From NCBI GenBank assembly GCA_905221605.1, contig CAJNDS010002329.1:128501-192500 (forward strand): a DNA stretch of 64,000 nt, written 5' to 3'. This document shows, piece after piece, positions 33,623 through 43,424 of the stretch (position 1 is its first letter; each line of letters starts with the position of its first letter). The notes below the pieces were generated by a model. That model made no database searches. It was not told the DNA's origin and worked only from the letters and a program-made list of their open reading frames with translations. The stretch is from Symbiodinium natans (Eukaryota; Sar; Dinophyceae; Suessiales; Symbiodiniaceae). A program made the translations under genes and the position numbers.

Positions 33623-36228
33623 ATGCCCAAGCCTTCCAAAAAGAAGCGAACTATCCGTGAGGTGGACCCCGACCCAGACCCATGGCTTTCTGAGCCTTGT
33701 GAGCCCCGGCAGTCAGCCCCACGGGAGGTAAGGGCTCGCCACGATGAGGATCCGTGGGCAGAAGTGGAGGCAGAAGACCCTGACCCATGGTCAGAGGCAC
33801 AGCCCAGCAGACCTGCAGACCGGTCTGCTTTCACAAATGCTGTTCAAGCCAAACAGCAAGTCCACCTGAATGCAGCTGCAAAGCTGATGGCCAATGCAGG
33901 CAACAGAGACCCAAGCAAGGAAGCCTTCACGAAGTATGAGAAAGATGGCATGGATCCAGGGAAAGTCAAAGTGAGATGGGCCAAACCATGCCCACGTGGA
34001 TGCAAACTTGAAGGCTGTGCATCAAAAGGCCTGAGCCTAGACGACTTGCAGGATGTTTGTTCCAACTTCTGGAAAATCACCAGTGAGGAACGGATGCATT
34101 TGATGCAGGCACAATTTGGGGACAACCCCAATCATGTCACAGAGTACTACATTGGCCACAAGCGTGTGTGCTTTGCAAATTTTTGTTGCAAACTGGGAAC
34201 CAGTGAGCCGACACTGCGAAAGTGCATTCAAGGTGTGCCTGACATGCGCAAACAGCATGGCCCAGCTCCATCCCAGCAGGTTTCTGAGGCTAGCGTCAAA
34301 GTCGACCATTTCTTTCAGGAACTGCACCAATCAGCTGCAGAAGCATTGCCCGAAGACCCACGCTGTGCACTTTCATTGGATGGTGATCCTTGGAACCAAG
34401 CTACTAGGCATGGGTTTCAGCATTTTTAGAATGTTTTAACAGTCCATTTCCCGCCAGCTGCAGCCTAGTGTTTATGTGCATATCTGAGGATATGCATTAC
34501 AAGCATAGCAGCCCTCCTGTGGCAGTCAGTTGCCAGATCAGCCATGCAGGCTTGCCAGTGCGATACATACAGCACTGCCAGCTCACAGACTTGTATTGGC
34601 AAATGCAAGCAGAATGGGATGTGTTGGCAGCCCATCTGCCCAGTGTTGGAGCGTGCCCTAGCTATAAGACTTTCTCCAGGCGGTACCAGAGCACATGGAA
34701 GAAGATGCTTGTGATGAGGAAATCGTCGCAACACAGCCAATGCCGTTTGTGCTTCGATCTTCAACAGGTCCTGGCGTCAAAGACTGCCCGATGGGCAGAC
34801 AAGCTTCAGGCAGCAAGAATGTTGAAAAGTCATCAGCGAGAACAATACCACGACAGACTTCTTTATTGGAGTCTCCGCTTTGCATCCAAGGTGAACAATG
34901 ATGTCCTTGTCATTATCATCGATGACATGGATCATTCGAAGTTCGCATGGCCTCGCTTCGGCTTCAGGAAGCAAACCCATGACCTGGACAATCTGACGAG
35001 GCCTACGGTGACCTTCACAGGAGCATTGGCCCACGGCTTCGGAACTTACCTGTACATGGCTGGACCCCAGGTGGCGGGTGGCTCAGACTACTTTCTCGAG
35101 ATTTTGTGTCAGACGCTGGAGTTTGTATTCTTGCAGACCAGAAGACCGACAGACCAAGAGGACGACGAGGAGGAGCCCAGCAAGCCCAGAAAGCAATTGC
35201 CTTCGCATTTGGTCGTTGTCGCAGATAACACCGTCAAATCTGCAAAGAATCAGTTTGTCCTCAAATTCCTCGCATTGCTCGTGCAGCGACAGTTGTTCAA
35301 GAGTGCCACACTGTTTCATTTAATGGTTGGGCACACTCATGAAGACATCGACCAGCTGTTTGCCCTCATCACAGCCCTCCTCCAGCGAAAACAGACGTGG
35401 GAGACACCTGATGAAGTCTTGGAGCACTTGGCAAGCTGTGTCTTGTCTGAACCTCAGAGCCTGAACCCTTATCAACAATATAACAACTGAAAAATAAGGG
35501 ATATCCGAAACTCTTCAGTCTTTTTCAAACTTAGAAACAGTAATAAACAACCTATCCGAAACTCCTCCTTCGTTGATTTTGGCAGACCTCTAGGTCTCAA
35601 GGAGCGCGTGCAGAGCCGTGGGGAGGAGTTGCAGGCACAGCACGTCTCAGCTGTGCGCAATTTCCAGGCCTGGATGGAGCCAATGGGTGCGAACCTGTCA
35701 CATGCCTTCAAACCGCGCACACGGACCGTCAGACCAACAGACCAGAACCCTGAAGAAGAACCAGACGAAGTGCCACACTGCTACATCATGGTGAAAGGAC
35801 ATGGGTTGACCCAGAGGCAACAGGACATGATGAACGAGTCTGTGGACCCAGAAGGCGTGTACTGTCTCGTCAAAATGTACGTCCGTGACCTGAACCTGAA
35901 CCAGCCTCCAATTTTGATCACAGATGCCCAACACTGCAGGCGTGTGGTAGGCAAAGTTCCGAATGCTGTGCATGCCATGAACCCACTGAGTGTAAAGCAG
36001 ATCCAAATGTATACCAAACTGGTGGAATTGTGCCAGTACAAATTTGGGCTCCAGAGGGCTGCGTTGGCTTTTCAGAAACTTTTGCGTGACCGCACATATT
36101 CGGTAGTTTTGTTGTCTTGGCTGGAACAGCCTGAGAGACAGTTTCATCAAGATGATGCGGAAGGGCATGCGTACTTTCCACAGCTGCCCAAGAAATGTTG
36201 GCATCTTGTGGCAAAGCTCAAACGCTAG
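33623..36228 (+). CDS. DUF7869-family protein, DDE-nuclease-like
   Basis: Three long segments read as one gene. Segment 1 (33623-about 34407) has an acidic N-terminus with three DPW motifs (residues 19-21, 43-45 and 54-56), a Cys cluster CPRGCKLEGC (residues 123-132) and HKRVCFANFCCKLG. Segment 2 (about 34408-35490, numbered from 34468) has QCRLCFDL (residues 91-98), IIIDDMDHSK (150-158), VVADNTVKSAKN (250-261) and GHTHEDIDQLF (288-298). Segment 3 (35608-36228) has NFQAWMEPMG and continues the same frame after an interval with stops. The order CxxC, DDMD, DN..KN, GHTHEDID is the signature I know from DUF7869 proteins, which occur in many invertebrates and protists. Reading the acidic residues as an RNase H/DDE active site is my inference. 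The first junction fits a GC-donor intron at AG|GCATGG (34408). The gene is followed within 150 bp by the methyltransferase-like ORF on the same strand. Confidence 0.7.
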
Positions 36229-36362
36229 TTGATTTGGGCAGGAGGCTTGCCAAACATTGCTTCACGACAGTCTGCCAGACTGCATCTTTGCTTGACTGTT
36301 CATGCGGGCAGTGTGCCTGGATTTGACCTCTTGTCACACTTGACTGCAAATTGGATGCATGA

Positions 36363-37640
36363 ATGCGACAGCTTTTTGATGGGCTCAGACGTTTTGTATG
36401 CAGGATTGCCAGCCCTGTAGCCTTGCAGCCTGGCATGCTTGCACATGCCATCGCCAAATTGTTCACTGATTTTGTCATTTGCGGGATGACCTTGACAAAT
36501 ATACTGGCTGATGTGAATCTAGCCCAGTTGCCTCGAGACTTGGATGTCCTCGAAGTTTTCACTGTCGCTAAGTCCGTGGCATCTGCAGCTGAGGAATCAG
36601 GTTATCGTTCTGACGTCTTCGACTACTTGAACGAAGACCAACACGATGTCACAGGCCCCAAGGGTTTCCAGCAAGCCTTGGCGTTGATCATGCGTGTCCG
36701 TGAAGGGGGCCTTTTGGTACTGGCACCTGAGTGCAAAACCTTCAGTTTCGCATGTATGGCAGTGACTGGCCGCAACAGATTCTGTTATGGTGGTGACACA
36801 ACAAAGCCTTTCGTGCAGAAAGGTAATGCACTGGCACGAACTGCATGGATGTTCTTTCTCGTCGGGGTGGCTCGTGGACTACATGTTTGCCTGGAAAACC
36901 CATCTGGGTCGATGCTGTTTTCCTTCTTGCAGAGCTATGTGAACAGGCTGTCAGATGGGTTGCAAAGCTTGTGGCCTCTGACACCCAGACCGACAGACCT
37001 ACAGTCTAGCAGTGCTGTTGACCCACAGTTGCAGGCTGCTTTCCTTGCAGACAGACCAGACATGAAGGTTTTTTACGTCGACCGGTGCGCATATGAGGAC
37101 AAGAGGCCAACCTTCAAAAAAAAGTACAAGTTTCTCTGCAGCTCCCAATGGTTCTCAGCAGCTGTGCGAACTTGTTCTTGCTCCAATGGATTCCATGAGA
37201 AACTCATGACAGAGGTAGTGCGGGAAGATGGCACTGTCAGCAAGACTGGCACAAGCCACCTGACAAGCAGTGGGTTCTATCCCAAAGCTTTGGGTCTGGC
37301 AATTGTGCAGGCATGGAAGCAGCACTGTGAGGCACCTCCCGCAGCCCGTCAGACCAGGCAGCCACAGAGAGTGCAAAGCAAGGCACCTCCCGCAACCCTT
37401 CAGACCAGGCAGCCACAGAGAGTGCAAAGCAAGGCTGCTGCCCTTCGACAGAGACCCCAAGCAGATGATGCTGCAGACCCTTGGGGAGATTCTGAAGACC
37501 CTTGGTCCTCTGCTCCTGGGCCAAGCCGAAAAGCCCAGCAAACGATCAATCGGAAGCGTGCTGCAAGTCCTAGGCTCCAAGTTTTGACAGTTCCACGCAG
37601 GAAGACCACAGCACCTGAGGATGTAGACCCTTGGAGTTGA
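36363..37640 (+). CDS. C5-cytosine-methyltransferase-like protein
   Basis: This is a single 425-residue frame. Residues 62-90 (DVLEVFTVAKSVASAAEESG onward) fit motif I/II of C5 methyltransferases. APECKTFS (121-128) aligns with the catalytic loop PPCQxFS, with the cysteine kept at 124 and the second proline replaced by Glu. ENPSGS (178-183) stands at the position of motif VI, with ENP for ENV. DRCAYEDKRPTFKKKYKFLC and a YPKALGLAIVQAW tail follow. The C-terminus is a low-complexity, acidic/basic tail with a 17-residue tandem repeat (51 bp, 37332-37433) and three DPW motifs. The core is far shorter than host DNMTs and has no reader domains. The expected reaction is transfer of methyl from SAM to DNA cytosine; the changed motifs leave this untested. 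The start codon is not certain; ATG at 36432 is an alternative. The stop coincides with a duplication junction. Confidence 0.6.
   Translation: MRQLFDGLRRFVCRIASPVALQPGMLAHAIAKLFTDFVICGMTLTNILADVNLAQLPRDLDVLEVFTVAKSVASAAEESGYRSDVFDYLNEDQHDVTGPKGFQQALALIMRVREGGLLVLAPECKTFSFACMAVTGRNRFCYGGDTTKPFVQKGNALARTAWMFFLVGVARGLHVCLENPSGSMLFSFLQSYVNRLSDGLQSLWPLTPRPTDLQSSSAVDPQLQAAFLADRPDMKVFYVDRCAYEDKRPTFKKKYKFLCSSQWFSAAVRTCSCSNGFHEKLMTEVVREDGTVSKTGTSHLTSSGFYPKALGLAIVQAWKQHCEAPPAARQTRQPQRVQSKAPPATLQTRQPQRVQSKAAALRQRPQADDAADPWGDSEDPWSSAPGPSRKAQQTINRKRAASPRLQVLTVPRRKTTAPEDVDPWS
36941..37062 (+). repeat. Direct repeat copy A inside the methyltransferase-like ORF
   Basis: The segment from GAACAGGCTG to GACAGACCAGACA is repeated at 37639-37758. 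It contains three octamer units and is read in frame in the protein, after the ENP motif. Confidence 0.95.
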
Positions 37641-37758
37641 ACAGGCTCTCAGAGGGGTTGCAAAGCTTGTGGCCTGTGACACAGACCAGCAGACCTGCAG
37701 TCTAGCAGTGCTGTTGACCCACAGTTGCAGGCTGCTTTCCTTGCAGACAGACCAGACA
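37639..37758 (+). repeat. Direct repeat copy B beginning at the ORF stop codon
   Basis: A 120-bp near-copy of 36941-37062 with scattered differences starts exactly in the TGA stop of the methyltransferase-like ORF (TTGAACAGG). It suggests that a duplication supplied the present stop codon. Confidence 0.95.
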
Positions 37759-37947
37759 GTGATGATGCGATGTGTGGTATAAAAAGTCCTTGTTGTTGCA
37801 GGTGCACCTGCTTGCACTGACTTGCTGTGGGGATACGCATCCATTTCATGCACTGACTCAGTACAGAGCAGCCATAGAAACTCACTGTGATGCTAAAAGA
37901 TTCTGCAGTTTTTGGCTTCATTCAGTGCTGCAGTCTAGGTTGGTGTC

Positions 37948-39184
37948 ATGTTCGGTGGACAACTGAGTTCAGAGTTGCCTCTGAGCCCCGAGTCAGACAG
38001 ACCAGAATCAGAAGATGGCAACCAAACACCACAGAAGCTGGAAAAGGCTGCAGAGTTGCTGCAGACGCAGTCTCACGAAGAGTTGCCGAGTCCTGCAGTG
38101 CACACACCAGGTCCGAAAGGGCCTGCAGCTCCACTGGGCCTGACTCCCAGCCCTCCTGGCAAGGCCTCTGGCGAGACCGCCAGCCCCAACATGTTGGTGT
38201 CACCAAAGCGCTTGGATTTGCCTGCCCCAGGTAAGGTTACCTTGCAAGGACAACTCACAGAGTCCGAGCAACATGCTTTGACAAAGGCAGGTTGTCACAG
38301 CTCTACAGCCTTGCAGACCACGGCTTCAGACTCAGCAAACAATGGCTCAGCTGAAGGCTTCCACTTGGACACATCACGGGCAGCGAAGAAACAGGCCAAG
38401 GCAAAGGCAAATGCCAAGGCGAAAGCCATGAAACGGCCAGCTGCAGTTAGCAATGCCGGCAAGAAGAAAGCAGCAAGAACGGATGAACCCTCTGCTTCAG
38501 AGGTCGCCAAGGACCATGAAATCAGCCACATGACCCCTTAACTTTCTTAGTTTCTGAGCCTTCACCATTCGAACTAACTGATTCTGATTTTGTACACAGG
38601 AGCCTCTTGACCAGAATGACGATGAGAAGATTCCGGCAATGCAGAAGGACATCTTTGCCAGTGAAGTTGAAGAAGAGGGCACCAATCCTGACGAGATTGC
38701 TGAGAGCATTGCAACGCAGCCTTATGCTGCAGCGGATGAGATGGAGAAGGATCACAGGGATGAGGTGAAGTCTGACTTGGAGGGACTGGAACACGAGGAG
38801 GTGAAGTCTGACGCTGAGACATTGGCGTTGGAGGGAGTGGAGCGCCTTTCTGATTTGGCGGATGGATTGGAGCAGCTTCCTGACTTGGACTTGCTGAGCC
38901 TGGACGAGAATGTTGAGGAGGAACAGCCCGACAGCCTGGAAGCCCAATTCCTCGAGCATCCCGAGTGGCCCAAACGCAAGACCTTTGCAGGTCGTGCGGA
39001 CCTTACAAGTGAGCCTGCCAAAACGTTGTTCCTGGCCAAGCGCAGAGCATTCTACAGCAACTTCCCTTCCAAGTGTTGGACCAATGCCAATGAGAGGATG
39101 TGGTACAAAATGTGTGGCAAGTTGGAGCGCCCAATGCCGGAGCTTGTGGAGGAGTTTCAGCAGCACATACTGAATCAGCATTAG
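37948..39184 (+). CDS. Orphan low-complexity nuclear-type protein, two exons
   Basis: Exon 1 (37948 to about 38510) encodes a Pro/Ser/Glu-rich protein with a Lys/Ala-rich basic stretch, AKKQAKAKANAKAKAMKRP, which resembles a nuclear-localisation or nucleic-acid-binding tail. Exon 2 starts after the acceptor TGTACACAG near 38600 and encodes a strongly acidic stretch (about residues 15-110 of the exon). It then has a compact C-terminal domain with LFLAKRRAFYSNFPSKCW and NERMWYKMCGKLERPMPEL, ending at the TAG at 39184. No known domain is recognised. The gene is co-oriented with and downstream of the methyltransferase-like ORF. Confidence 0.55.
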
Positions 39185-39475
39185 GTCACTTGCCTGCAGC
39201 CCTGCAGCCCTGCAGTGTGGCACTGTGAAACAGTCCCAGGTGTTGAACTCCCAGGTTTGCTCGACCTGTCGAGTGTTTAAGTTTTGATAAGATGGCTGGG
39301 CAGAGCAGGAAAAGAGGTGCTCATTGATAGACTGTTGGCAGCACCCACAGTGAAGCACAATGTCATCAGCTGTTTGTCAATCGTGCTTGTTGATTTATTG
39401 CACTTGCCAGGATTTTGCTTCAATTTTCAGCAGGGAAGTAGCTCAGCCTTGCAGCCCTCCAGACCCGTTTGACTC

Positions 39476-40877
39476 ATGGCTTTCCTGGGGTCTGATGGGC
39501 AGGTCTTGCACCAGGCCACCTTGCAGAAGATTTTCAGTGACATCATGACTGTCTTGCGCGAAGACATGGATGTCCGAGATGCTGAGGGCAAGCCCAGGTT
39601 CGCAGATGTGTGTGAGTACTTGGCAGCACAATTGGAAAGCCCGCTGCAGCGGACCCAACTCAGCCAGCAGGTGCAGGACCTGGAGAATGTGTGCCGAACC
39701 ATCCTTGGCCTGCCAGCGCAAAGCTTTTGCGACACTTGCCCAGACGTTGCAGCCCTACAGCCCTTTGAGAGGCTGCACTTGAAGGTGTGGCAGCTGGGGG
39801 CTCACGAACCATACCACGTAAAGGGTGCCCCAGCCCTTCACGCAGTGCGGGATAACCTCCACAAGATGGTCATGGGCTATGGGAGTGAGACAGAGAAGTA
39901 CCCCCTTGAGGTCTTGTTTGCGTGGCCTGGACCATGCCATGATGCAGCCAAATGCACAGCTGGAACAGCCCTACAGCCCTACAGTGTTGGAATCACCACT
40001 GGCTCGGCAGTGACAATGAGCTCCCATTTGTTGTGTTTGGCATTGTTGAAGCTGGGTTTCCTCGATGCCTCTACAACCACAACAGCTGGACGGCAGACTA
40101 CACTGCCACTGGAGCCCGAGGTGCTGAAGAACCTGGCCCAGAGAACTTTGAAGTGCATCTGTTTCTGGGTAGCATTTATTGAGCTTGGTAAGTTTGTCAG
40201 CCAGGTGTGCAATTGCGAGGTTGTGTTGCTGTTTTAGTTTCAAAACCAAGGCCCAACTGTGACAAGCAAGCCCTGCAACAACATGGAGGCCCAGACCATG
40301 GAAAGCCTTCGTGTCAAGACTGATGCAGTGGCCAGAATCAGACCAACAGTGATCAACATGCACTACATGTGCTCTGCTCAGTTAATCATATTCAGACTGA
40401 GACAAATCCGATGGAGCATTTTCAGTTTCATTCACACATTCTGTCACTCTGAGGTTCGACCGCATCGTCGCACAGAAGCTGAGTGCGGGCTCGAGGAAAC
40501 TCCGGCAGGACTTGTTTGCTGAAAGCATCAACAGGCACAACCGCGCGGCGACAGGCAAGTCACGCATCACAGCTGATGAGGTCGCAGCCCTTCAGGTTTA
40601 CGACACAGCCCCCCCCGAGTTTCGGAGGGCACTCAAGCTCATATGGGGGACCGAAATCCCAGCCAACACTGCAGTGCCACTGCATTCCTTCTCTGTGGGA
40701 TTCTGGACACCGAAGAAGTCCCTGTCGAATCGAATCTCAGCCCAAACCAACCCACTTTGGCACCAGATCGCGACGCACTCATGGCCCAAAATGATGGAGG
40801 TTCTCAAGAGGATGGAAGGGAAATGGAACTTCAAGTGTGTCTCATTTGAGAATATACGTGGCAATGTTTTCGTTTGA
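39476..40877 (+). CDS. Orphan protein gene interrupted by an octamer frameshift
   Basis: From ATG 39476 the frame is convincing through LEVLFAWPGPCHDAAKC to an octamer duplication at 39966-39984. After it, the coding signal continues in the next frame (LGSDNELPFVVFGIVEAGF to about 40182). Removing exactly one 8-bp unit makes the two frames continuous. A further exon begins after the acceptor CTCTGAG|G near 40456 with FDRIVAQKLSAGSRKLRQDL and runs to about 40860 with LHSFSVGFWTPKKSLSNR. The donor of the intervening intron is probably G|GTAAGT near 40185. The protein family is unknown. The next ORF overlaps its 3' end, and the two may be spliced together. Confidence 0.5.
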
Positions 40878-42714
40878 TGGTAGCCTGAAGCCCCATACTC
40901 AGTACACCCCTAACCCCACAGAAAACCTCCAGATTGAAGCCCTGTTCAGACGAGGTGACGAGTTCACAAAGAAGGGGCAGGTGCCGCCAATCAACTCCAA
41001 CTTCCATTCCCAGATGTTCAGGGATTCAGGCAAGGAGGCTGAGGTGACGATGATGGCGAGTGTGCTTGTCCACTTTGCAACAGACCTACAGACCAAACTT
41101 GGGAAGGACACCTACAACAAGGTGATTGCAACGTGGCGCACAGGCATGCTGGACAGCAAGCTTTTGCCTGAAGTCCAGGCAATGCGCCCAGACTTCAAGC
41201 TTTCCGATTTGGGGTTTCTGTTCCTGACTGACAGTGAGGAAGGCAAGTTGCCGGACACGTTTGAGCAAGACGAAGAAACACAAGCACAGATCCACAGACT
41301 TGCAGCCCTAGTGCGTCGCTTGAAGCACGAACAGGACACCATGCGTGCGCACAAGGCTGTTGCTCTTCGGTGTCAGACACAGCAGCTTGCGTCGGAGGGC
41401 GAGTTCCAGCGAAGCCTGTCACAGGCTGTGGATGAAGCTTGGCAGGACCATTCGGTCTTCTTTCAGTTCCATGAGTGCAAGTTGCAGACTCTCCAGGCCA
41501 TCAGCACCTCAGCCCATGCACAGATTGCAGCCCGACAGCTCAAGGAGACAAAGGATGTCCCAATCCTCAGCATCCTGAACCTGCCAATGCTTGGCAGCAC
41601 CTGTTCGTCATATGTGGACAAGCTCACAGACCATGTCGCCACAGAGCTGACAGGCATGGCCAGCCGTATGATGTACATCGTCATCCCTCCGAACCAGCCT
41701 GAGCTTGGGTCTGGCAAGCTGACCAAGTTGGCTCGTGAGAAGAATGTGCTTCAGCACCAGGAGAAGTGGAAGACAGCCCTTGAAACCAACAAGACGATTT
41801 CTCTTCATCACGCCCGCGCTGTTTACGACCAGCAAAGCATGTACTCAGACGACCGTGCACTTGGGTTCGAGATTTGGCTCGTTGTCGCAGAGAGTGTGGA
41901 AGCAGACCTACAGACCCAGAATGTCTTCGGCAGCTCTGTTCTCATGAAGAGGAAGGCTCTACCTGGTCTTGTAGAAGTGCTTCATCGTTCCAGCATGGCG
42001 AACTTCACAAAGCCCCACACTTTTGCTGAAGCACGAGACACACAGAGGGATCTAGATGTCGAGCGAAAGCAGCATTTCAGTGGGCAGGCCTTCTTGTCAC
42101 AGTTGATCTCCACAGCCCTGCAGACCAGCAGACTTGGAGCCAAGAACACCGTGATGATCAGGGATGAGACAATGTATGATGCTGAGCTTGCCCGAGCTGT
42201 CATGAGCATCAACAGCAAGGCAGCTGGGATGCCGCAGCTCGCCTACATTGGTATGTCTTGGGCGTCTTCAAGCAAGCAGACCATCACGGAGAATGTGAAG
42301 TCCAGCCTCGTAGAAGTGATGAAGGGTGCGATTTCGCGCAATGAGTACGCCTTGGCAAAGATTCCTGCTGCACTTCTGACCAGCAATGCCCAGAAGACGA
42401 AAACAGTTGTGCCTGCCCTGGACTTGTCTCAGTTCACTGTGACTGCACCCCAGACCAACTTGGAACTTCGATGGCTTCAGTCGACATTGGATGAGGGTGA
42501 GCTGTGTGGTTCAGTGATGCTCCCTACCAGTGAGGTGTGGGGTGGCTTGGGCTGGAAGGACATCAAGAAAAAGCACGATGATGAGTTCAATCCGACAGGT
42601 ATGCTGGCCCGAAAGCGTGCAGCTGACAGTCCTGCAGACTCGCTGCTCGGAACCAATTTGTTAAATTTGTTTGTCGTTTGTTTGACAACCTTGTTTGTGA
42701 TTGAAATGTCCTAG
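40864..42714 (+). CDS. Orphan large protein (about 616 residues)
   Basis: An uninterrupted plus-strand frame runs from ATG 40864 to the TAG at 42714; the open frame extends a little further 5' without an ATG, so an upstream exon is possible. The composition is that of a soluble, mixed alpha/beta protein. Visible segments include NFHSQMFRDSGKEAEVTMMA near the start, a helical charged region LAALVRRLKHEQDTMRAH, IPPNQPELGSGKLTKLAREK in the middle and IRDETMYDAELARAVMSINS later. A hydrophobic C-terminal stretch, LFVVCLTTLFVIEM, may be read-through into an intron after GT near 42598. Octamers in the frame encode DLQT or LQT. I do not recognise any domain. It is the longest ORF of the island apart from repeat by-products. 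Confidence 0.6.
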   Translation: MFSFDGSLKPHTQYTPNPTENLQIEALFRRGDEFTKKGQVPPINSNFHSQMFRDSGKEAEVTMMASVLVHFATDLQTKLGKDTYNKVIATWRTGMLDSKLLPEVQAMRPDFKLSDLGFLFLTDSEEGKLPDTFEQDEETQAQIHRLAALVRRLKHEQDTMRAHKAVALRCQTQQLASEGEFQRSLSQAVDEAWQDHSVFFQFHECKLQTLQAISTSAHAQIAARQLKETKDVPILSILNLPMLGSTCSSYVDKLTDHVATELTGMASRMMYIVIPPNQPELGSGKLTKLAREKNVLQHQEKWKTALETNKTISLHHARAVYDQQSMYSDDRALGFEIWLVVAESVEADLQTQNVFGSSVLMKRKALPGLVEVLHRSSMANFTKPHTFAEARDTQRDLDVERKQHFSGQAFLSQLISTALQTSRLGAKNTVMIRDETMYDAELARAVMSINSKAAGMPQLAYIGMSWASSSKQTITENVKSSLVEVMKGAISRNEYALAKIPAALLTSNAQKTKTVVPALDLSQFTVTAPQTNLELRWLQSTLDEGELCGSVMLPTSEVWGGLGWKDIKKKHDDEFNPTGMLARKRAADSPADSLLGTNLLNLFVVCLTTLFVIEMS

Positions 42715-42767
42715 CATGACTGACACCTAGGCAGACCGACAGACCGAAAGCCCAGCTGACCAGTGAC

Positions 42768-43424
42768 ATGTCGATGGATAATGTCAAGGACATGGGTCGT
42801 TGGCAACCCCGCGGAGTTTCGGGCTACGAGTTCTTCGTGAACAAGCAGGGTGACCTCTACGTGCATGGCCTTGTGGACAGTGAGCTCCCAGATGCACTGT
42901 TCCCATTGTATGGCTTCTTCAAGACTGGAGCTGAGGCAGCAAACCTTCTCGAGTCAGAGAACCCATTGGTTGTGAAGTACAGTCTGTCCGCAGAGTCAGA
43001 GATCCTTGTGCAGGCTAAAGCTGGTAGCAACTTGCCCCCATGCCTCTCAGGCTTTCAGACCTGCAGAGCTCCGGTTGCTGAGGTGTTGCAGGCCATGACT
43101 GGAGCAGGAATCGCAAACCCAAGCATCCACCTCCACAAGGTGGACCTGGTGTCTCAGGGTGCTGAGATGAAGTGGCAGGTGACCACCACTGAGAAGGCAT
43201 GCCTGAAGGCTTCTGTTGAGGAGCCGAGTGAGAATGCTGGCACATTCCCACCGACTGAGATGAGCCGCTTGTCTGTGTATGTCGACCTGTCAAAGTTGAG
43301 CAAGATTTTCTTCGTCTTCAAGTTGGAGTATGATCCTGAGGCCAACAAATTCAAAGGTATGCTCCCATGGGGGTGCTTAAAGCAGCCCTCGAGACTGGGC
43401 AAAGATGTGGTTTCCAAGCTGTGA
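42768..43424 (+). CDS. Orphan protein (218 residues)
   Basis: The frame runs from ATG 42768 to the TGA at 43424. It includes GRWQPRGVSGYEFFVNKQGD at the N-terminus, FPLYGFFKTGAEAANLLES, LHKVDLVSQGAEMKWQVTTT and LSKLSKIFFVFKLEYDPEAN near the C-terminus. It follows the previous ORF after 53 bp of octamer-containing sequence (42731-42752), so the two could be exons of one gene separated by a very short intron. No known domain is recognised. Confidence 0.55.
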   Translation: MSMDNVKDMGRWQPRGVSGYEFFVNKQGDLYVHGLVDSELPDALFPLYGFFKTGAEAANLLESENPLVVKYSLSAESEILVQAKAGSNLPPCLSGFQTCRAPVAEVLQAMTGAGIANPSIHLHKVDLVSQGAEMKWQVTTTEKACLKASVEEPSENAGTFPPTEMSRLSVYVDLSKLSKIFFVFKLEYDPEANKFKGMLPWGCLKQPSRLGKDVVSKL

